In this document: in pieces, positions 39,742 to 44,667 of the stretch | Layout: each line of letters begins with the position of its first letter | How positions within the stretch are numbered: the stretch's first letter is position 1 | Source of the DNA: Deltaproteobacteria bacterium | GTDB lineage: Bacteria > Myxococcota_A > UBA9160 > SZUA-336 | Direction of reading: 5' to 3' | Assembly: GCA_029261895.1 (NCBI GenBank) | Contig: JAJDAK010000056.1 | Coordinates: 1 to 44,667 of the forward strand | Length of the DNA stretch: 44,667 bases | Notes under the pieces: model-generated | The model's input: the letters and a program-made list of their open reading frames with translations, nothing else | Database searches by the model: none | Told to the model about the DNA's origin: nothing | Program-made: the position numbers and the translations under genes

Positions 39742-42700
39742 ATGGTAGTGGAAAATCTGATGTGGAATCTACGGCAGTGCATGCTCTTCTTGGCGATCGC
39801 TTTTGCATCGCTGGGCATGACAACTTCGGACGCGTTCGCGCAGTACGAGCTCTTGCTTGGTGCAGATGCAGATCGCAACAGTCCGGTCTCACTCGACGGT
39901 GCAACGGTCGCGGGCGATATCTTCGTCTTTACGAGCCCCGATACCGGTGTGAGACGAGTCTTCTTCTACATCGATGATCCGACTCAGAGCGGTCCGTACT
40001 TTAAGCGTGAAGGCAAGGCGCCATACGACTTGAACGGCACCATGAGCAACGGACAAGCCAATGCGTTCGACACCAATACGCTCAGCGATGGCTCGCATAC
40101 GATCACCGCAAGGGTCGAACTCAGCGCCGGGGGCAATGCAGTCGTTACGGCAACCGTTACGATTTCGAATTCCGGCCCTGCCCTCGTTTTCACACCTGGC
40201 TCTGTACTCTTTAACCTGGATCCAAATCAGATCGATTCAGGCAGTGTTTCACTCGATACCAATGACGCAACCGTTACCGCGGTCACCTTCAGTGGCGGCG
40301 CTCCTTGGTTGGGCCTCACGATCGTTGACGGCATCACTCCCGAGAGCGTGATGCTCGACGTCGATAGCTCGGGCCTTGCACCGGGCAGCTACAACACACT
40401 CATTCTCGCTGACGCGAACGGCTACCTGCAGGGCACATTGAACGTAACCCTCCAGGTCGCGTCTCCGCCCGGCGTCTACGACATCGTAGTGAGCACCTCG
40501 AACACGCGCCTTCCGGCGAGTTCGCTCTCGGGTCAATCGGTCTCCGGCAATATCTTCGTTTACACCACACCGGATACGGACGTGGACAAGGTCGTCTTCA
40601 GCTTCGACGGCGCCGTGATCAAGACCGAAAAGAACGCGCCGTACGACATGCAAGGCGGCAGCCCGCTCGCGAATCCGTTCGACACGACGAGCGAAATCGA
40701 CGGGCCCCATACAGTTTCGGCCGCAGTGCTCCTCAACAACGGCAGCACGATTAATCTATCGGCACCGTTTGCGATTTCGAACAACGTACCGAGCTTGGTC
40801 TTCTCGCCCACGAATTCGAGCGCGAATATCGAAACCAACCAGATGACCCAGATCGTTGTCGGCTTGGACGCGAGCGATCTTTCGAACGCGAATTTCACGG
40901 TGACCGAGGGTGAAACCTGGTTGACCGCAACTCCTGCCACGGGCACGACACCGGCGAGCATCACTTTGGACCTCGACAGCACCGGTCTGGCCGACGGTAC
41001 CTACAACGCGACGGTACTCGCCGATGCCAACGGCCTGCTCTCCGGCCAGCACGGCGTTACGTTGACCGTCGGCACAGCACCGCCAGTGATCACGTCGCTG
41101 CTGCTTTCATTGAATCCAACGCGCAGTTCAGCCGTGCCACTCGAGGGTTCGGTTGTATCCGGCGACGTGTTCATCTTTACATCACCCGACACAGGTGTGG
41201 CTGAAGTGAGCTTCTTCATCGACGGTGTGTTCGAGAAGCGGGAACGCAACGCGCCCTACGATCTGGCGGGTGGCAATAGCGATGGCACAGCGAAGGCCTT
41301 CAATGCCACGGCCCTCTCGAATGGCTTCCACACCATCTCCGCTGAGGTCACATTCGACGGCGGCGGTATGGAAACCGTGACCGCGACCGTCTCGACACCG
41401 GGTGTGGTTCCTGCACTCACGTTCGACGCGGTAGAGTTGATCTTCTCTCTCGATCCGAATACGAATCCATTGGGCAGCGACTCATCCATACTCTCGACTT
41501 CGGACTTCGTGGCCTCATTGTTCACTCTGAGTGAATCGGCCGCCTGGCTCGATGTGGACCCCAATACGGGCACGACCGCTCAGTCGATCATCTTCAATGT
41601 CGATGCTTCGAGCCTCACACCAGGCACGCACCAGACGGTCGTCTCGGCAACATCACCCACGCATGCTACGGACACTATCCTCGTCACCGTGACGATCGGT
41701 ACAACGGGCAGCGGCAACACCTGTTCCCCGCTGACCTGTGCAGAGCTTCGGGTGGACGATCCCTATGGTCTGACATTCGATGAGGACCGCGGCAAGATCC
41801 TCGATAAGAACGGTGTCGGCAGCGGATTTACCTACATCCAACCAACAACAAATGGTACGGGTTACATCCCGAATAACCTCGAGGTCGATCTCGCGAACGG
41901 AACTTTCGAGATTACGACGACCGCGGGGATCTTCAAGAAGACCAACGACAATGATGCCGACAACGTGATCGGCATCGGGATCGACGTACCCGGTCACGTG
42001 CCGCTGCTCTCGACCACCATGGTCAATATTCCGGCCGGCACAGGAAACTTCGAGCAAGCCGGCCTCTGGTTCGGTATCGATGAGGACAACTACCACAAGC
42101 TCGCGATCGTTTCGCGGCCCGAGGGCGCGGTGATCGAGCATCATCAGGAGCTTGGCGGCGCCAATGCCGATCGCAGCCTATCAAACGTGGTTGCAGTCGC
42201 GGGTGTCGACGTGACGTTGATCCTCCGCGTCGACCCGAACAGCCAGACGGTCTCGAGCGAATACCGCGTTGGTGGTGGCCTGCCCGTATCTTTGGCGACC
42301 TATACCTCACCCCCTGAGATGTTCAGCTTCGACCAGGCGGGGATTGATCCGATCATCGGCACACGAAGCTTCGGCGGCATTTACGCCACGCATCGCAAGG
42401 GCCCAGCATCGGTGACTTACACGTTCGATGATTTCGTGTTGCTGAATGAGTTGGAAATCCCCGCGGAGTCGGAATTTGAATTCGTGGAAAAGTCCTTTGG
42501 CTCGTTCTTCCCGACCGCGATGATCTATGGACCGGATGACCGTCTCTACGTGGCATCGCTCTTTGGCACCATCAACGCGTACACACTCGATCCGAACAAT
42601 CAGCCGATCGCGACGGAAACCATCAATACACTGGGCAGCCGACTGACCTTGGGTCTCACGGTCGATCCCGACTCGGATCCGAATAATGTGATCCTCTGGG

Positions 42701-44547
42701 CCGCCCACTCGAATGCTTCGATCGACAACGGTGCAATAAACTCGAGCACTGTGACGAAACTCACCGGTCCGGGACATAGCATTGCCGAAGACGTGATCAC
42801 GGGATTGCCGCGAGCGATTGCGAACCATGCGATCAATCACATTCACTTCGGGCCGGACGGCAAGCTCTACATCGCAGTCGGGGGTAACACCGGCGCGGGC
42901 GGCAAGAACAACGCCGGGACAGAGTTTGGCAACCGGGCCGAGCAGCCGCTCTCGGCAGCCATTCTCATCGCCGATGTGAAGGCACCCGGTTTCGACGGCA
43001 CTTGCGATAACTCGTCAGAGCCAGGGGGTATCTTCGGCCCCAATCCCTGTGACGTGGTGACCCACGCGACCGGCATACGGAACTCCTACGATTTCTGGTT
43101 TCACTCCAGCGGCCAGATGTTCGCCACCGACAACGGTCTCGGCGTCTCGGGTTCGTTCCCACCCTCCCCCACGCCTGTTTGTGATGGCAACGGATCGATC
43201 ACACCGTGGGACCAAGGTGGAAATAATCCCGGGCAACAGCCGGATCTGCTGCTGCGCATTCAGCAAGGCAAGTACTACGGCCATCCGAATCCGTCGCGCG
43301 ATGAATGCGTGTTCAAAGACGGTAGTTTCCAGGGCCCGGTAGCACCGCTGCCGAATTACGAGCCACCCTTCTTGAGCCTCGGCGATCATCTCTCGGCCAA
43401 TGGCATCCTCGAGTTCATGACCGATGGCGATTGCAGTCCGCTCGAAGGACAGCTGATCATCTCGAACTTCTCGCAGGGCAATAACCTGATTCGCGTGCAG
43501 GTTTCAGCGGACGGCCTGACGCCGATCGAGTCGGGCAACTTGAAGCTCGGTTTGGCATCGCCACTCCCGTTGGCGCTGCGCAAGTCAGACGGCACGATCT
43601 TCGCTGGTGAGACAGGCTCAGGTGGCAAGATCCTCGCACTCACCTTGGTGGGCAAGGGTTGTTGGCAGGACGGTCTCGCACCGCTTCCCGTCAACCTCTT
43701 GGATCCGGGCAGCGCGGCCTTCGGCGGTAAGATCTACCTGATTGGCGGCAAGCTCTCGAGCGGCGCGGTCAGCACGGTCCATATCTATGATCCGAATACG
43801 AATCTCTGGTCACTGGGCATGGATCGTCCAGGCGCGGCGGTTGAGGATGCAGCCATCGCGGTCGACGGCGGCTTCATCTATGCGATGGGTGGTTCGCTTG
43901 AACCGTTCACCGGACAGTCCACTGCAGTCGATCGCTATGATCCGGTCGCCAATACCTGGGCTCCGATGGCATCGATGGGTACACCGCGTGGTGGTGCAAC
44001 GGCCCAAGCGATCGGCGGCAAGGTCTACATCGCGGGTGGAACGGACGCGTCGGGCGACTCTGTGGACAGTGTCGAGGTCTACGACATTGCCAGTAACATG
44101 TGGTCGAGCCTCGTCGCACCGATGGGATCGGTCCGCGACCATCCCATGTCGGCGGTCCACGGCGGTAAGATGTACGTCTTCGGTGGTCGTATCCGCGCCG
44201 GTGGCACGACCGTGAACGGCGAACTCAATACGGTAGAGATGTACGATCCCGCGACCGACGTGTGGACGCCCCGCGCAGCGATGCCGAGTGGCCGACGCAC
44301 CGGTCTCACGGGCATCATCCGTGGCAAGATCCATGTGCTCGGTGGTGAGAAGACACCTCAAGGGGGCGCGTTCGCTTCCAATGAGGCGTACGACCCGACG
44401 ACCGATACATGGGAAATTTTCACCGGCATGCAAACCCCTCGACAGGGCTACGGCGGTGGCGTCGTGAACGGCCAGTTCTACGTGATCGGCGGCGGCACCT
44501 CAGGTGGCAGCTCGTTCTCGAACATCAACGAAAGCTACGGCTTCTAA
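39742..44547 (+). CDS. Giant secreted multidomain protein: Ig/BACON repeats plus two beta-propellers
   Basis: I choose the ATG at 39742 (after GGAGAAG), giving about 1,601 residues; an ATG at 39727 is also possible. Signal peptide MLFLAIAFASLGMTTSDAFA, cleaved near residue 33. Three tandem units of about 205 residues follow (about 35-245, 246-450, 452-650). Each has an Ig-like half (VSGDIFVFTSPDTGV..V.F.IDG...K.NAPYDL) and a BACON-like half (PALVF.P......W L.V...G.TP.S..LDVDSSGL.PG.Y). Residues about 670-905 look like a concanavalin-type domain (AGLWFGIDEDNYHKLAIVSR). Residues about 911-1305 form a sorbosone-dehydrogenase-like propeller (INHIHFGPDGKLYIAVGGNTG). The rest has about six kelch repeats (GGKIYLIGG, YDPVANTWAPM). 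No anchor or sorting signal ends it. Probably an extracellular carbohydrate-binding or adhesive protein. Confidence 0.85.
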   Translation: MVVENLMWNLRQCMLFLAIAFASLGMTTSDAFAQYELLLGADADRNSPVSLDGATVAGDIFVFTSPDTGVRRVFFYIDDPTQSGPYFKREGKAPYDLNGTMSNGQANAFDTNTLSDGSHTITARVELSAGGNAVVTATVTISNSGPALVFTPGSVLFNLDPNQIDSGSVSLDTNDATVTAVTFSGGAPWLGLTIVDGITPESVMLDVDSSGLAPGSYNTLILADANGYLQGTLNVTLQVASPPGVYDIVVSTSNTRLPASSLSGQSVSGNIFVYTTPDTDVDKVVFSFDGAVIKTEKNAPYDMQGGSPLANPFDTTSEIDGPHTVSAAVLLNNGSTINLSAPFAISNNVPSLVFSPTNSSANIETNQMTQIVVGLDASDLSNANFTVTEGETWLTATPATGTTPASITLDLDSTGLADGTYNATVLADANGLLSGQHGVTLTVGTAPPVITSLLLSLNPTRSSAVPLEGSVVSGDVFIFTSPDTGVAEVSFFIDGVFEKRERNAPYDLAGGNSDGTAKAFNATALSNGFHTISAEVTFDGGGMETVTATVSTPGVVPALTFDAVELIFSLDPNTNPLGSDSSILSTSDFVASLFTLSESAAWLDVDPNTGTTAQSIIFNVDASSLTPGTHQTVVSATSPTHATDTILVTVTIGTTGSGNTCSPLTCAELRVDDPYGLTFDEDRGKILDKNGVGSGFTYIQPTTNGTGYIPNNLEVDLANGTFEITTTAGIFKKTNDNDADNVIGIGIDVPGHVPLLSTTMVNIPAGTGNFEQAGLWFGIDEDNYHKLAIVSRPEGAVIEHHQELGGANADRSLSNVVAVAGVDVTLILRVDPNSQTVSSEYRVGGGLPVSLATYTSPPEMFSFDQAGIDPIIGTRSFGGIYATHRKGPASVTYTFDDFVLLNELEIPAESEFEFVEKSFGSFFPTAMIYGPDDRLYVASLFGTINAYTLDPNNQPIATETINTLGSRLTLGLTVDPDSDPNNVILWAAHSNASIDNGAINSSTVTKLTGPGHSIAEDVITGLPRAIANHAINHIHFGPDGKLYIAVGGNTGAGGKNNAGTEFGNRAEQPLSAAILIADVKAPGFDGTCDNSSEPGGIFGPNPCDVVTHATGIRNSYDFWFHSSGQMFATDNGLGVSGSFPPSPTPVCDGNGSITPWDQGGNNPGQQPDLLLRIQQGKYYGHPNPSRDECVFKDGSFQGPVAPLPNYEPPFLSLGDHLSANGILEFMTDGDCSPLEGQLIISNFSQGNNLIRVQVSADGLTPIESGNLKLGLASPLPLALRKSDGTIFAGETGSGGKILALTLVGKGCWQDGLAPLPVNLLDPGSAAFGGKIYLIGGKLSSGAVSTVHIYDPNTNLWSLGMDRPGAAVEDAAIAVDGGFIYAMGGSLEPFTGQSTAVDRYDPVANTWAPMASMGTPRGGATAQAIGGKVYIAGGTDASGDSVDSVEVYDIASNMWSSLVAPMGSVRDHPMSAVHGGKMYVFGGRIRAGGTTVNGELNTVEMYDPATDVWTPRAAMPSGRRTGLTGIIRGKIHVLGGEKTPQGGAFASNEAYDPTTDTWEIFTGMQTPRQGYGGGVVNGQFYVIGGGTSGGSSFSNINESYGF

Positions 44548-44667
44548 CCACAACTTTCGGGGACGTTGGTTTAAAAAATTGAAATTAAGTGAACATTTTA
44601 AACAAAGTACCCCAATAAATTGACAAATAGATTCAGAGCCAGGGGGAACCAAGGCGGTGCCCCCCGT
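44548..44667. other. AT-rich intergenic tail with inverted repeat
   Basis: The window ends in a region much richer in A+T than the rest. GTTTAAAA at 44569-44576 and TTTTAAAC at 44596-44603 form an 8-bp inverted repeat 19 bases apart. A TTGACA occurs at 44620 without a clear -10 partner. It may be the control region of a following gene that lies outside the window. Confidence 0.35.

Noticed and set aside
41780..41968. Small plus-strand frame inside the giant gene
   Set aside because: Out-of-frame, Arg/Ser/Thr-rich shadow of the secreted protein.
1..44667. CRISPR array
   Set aside because: No regularly spaced short repeats were found. The only multi-copy repeats are the att cores, the 273-bp pair and the hairpin cluster.
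44612..44667. Start of a c-di-GMP riboswitch at the window end
   Set aside because: The visible bases do not show the conserved GEMM core, and the region is cut off.

Overview
The window looks like a chromosomal segment of a Gram-negative bacterium, most likely a deltaproteobacterial or myxococcal-type lineage. That placement is an inference from gene content: an exosortase/EpsI exopolysaccharide locus, lipoproteins and a polysaccharide-export protein implying an outer membrane, a haloalkane-dehalogenase-like hydrolase, an Rhs fragment, collagen-like and kelch-rich secreted proteins, and GC content in the upper fifties by eye. No rRNA or CRISPR array is visible.

Region 1 (1-3350) holds a SOUL-type heme-binding lipoprotein, a small gene remnant and a KefB-like CPA2 cation/proton antiporter, interspersed with decayed copies of a tRNA-Gly gene. 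Region 2 (3349-12931) is an integrated element of about 9.5 kb inserted in tRNA-Gly(GCC). A 45-bp perfect direct repeat made of the tRNA 3' half bounds it, and a tyrosine integrase runs into the intact tRNA at the right end. Inside are a prim-pol/DUF3987 replication protein, two HTH proteins, a ribbon-helix-helix protein, a DUF5681 protein, and cargo: an ApeA-like HEPN protein, a zinc-ribbon protein of unknown type, and two exported proteins. No phage structural genes or conjugation genes are seen, so it resembles a satellite or mobilisable island. A diverged copy of the same element left end at 925-1075, plus a tRNA relic at 3263-3303, show that the site was used before.

Region 3 (12932-20778) contains a predicted metallopeptidase lipoprotein, the dehalogenase-like hydrolase, a short secreted Rhs-tip protein with an HExxH domain, a nucleotide-sugar dehydrogenase, pgsA, a lytic transglycosylase and nadB.

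Region 4 (20759-39379) is an exopolysaccharide/exosortase locus. It has the export lipoprotein, exosortase and EpsI; then a 273-bp repeat pair enclosing a HUH (Y1) transposase and a small K+ channel. Next come a Coa1-like membrane protein, an initiating sugar transferase and a Wzc-like co-polymerase/kinase behind a candidate sigma-54 promoter. A tightly overlapping six-gene minus-strand operon follows (two GT2 glycosyltransferases, a ligase/polymerase, an Alg13/Alg14-like pair and a sulfotransferase). After a large secreted Cys-rich protein come two more GT2 genes and a Wzx-type flippase. Together these encode precursor supply, initiation, assembly, likely sulfation, flipping, polymerisation and export of a surface polysaccharide.

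Region 5 (39742-44547) is one secreted protein of about 1,600 residues with three tandem Ig-like/BACON-like units, a concanavalin-like domain, a sorbosone-dehydrogenase-like propeller and a C-terminal kelch propeller.
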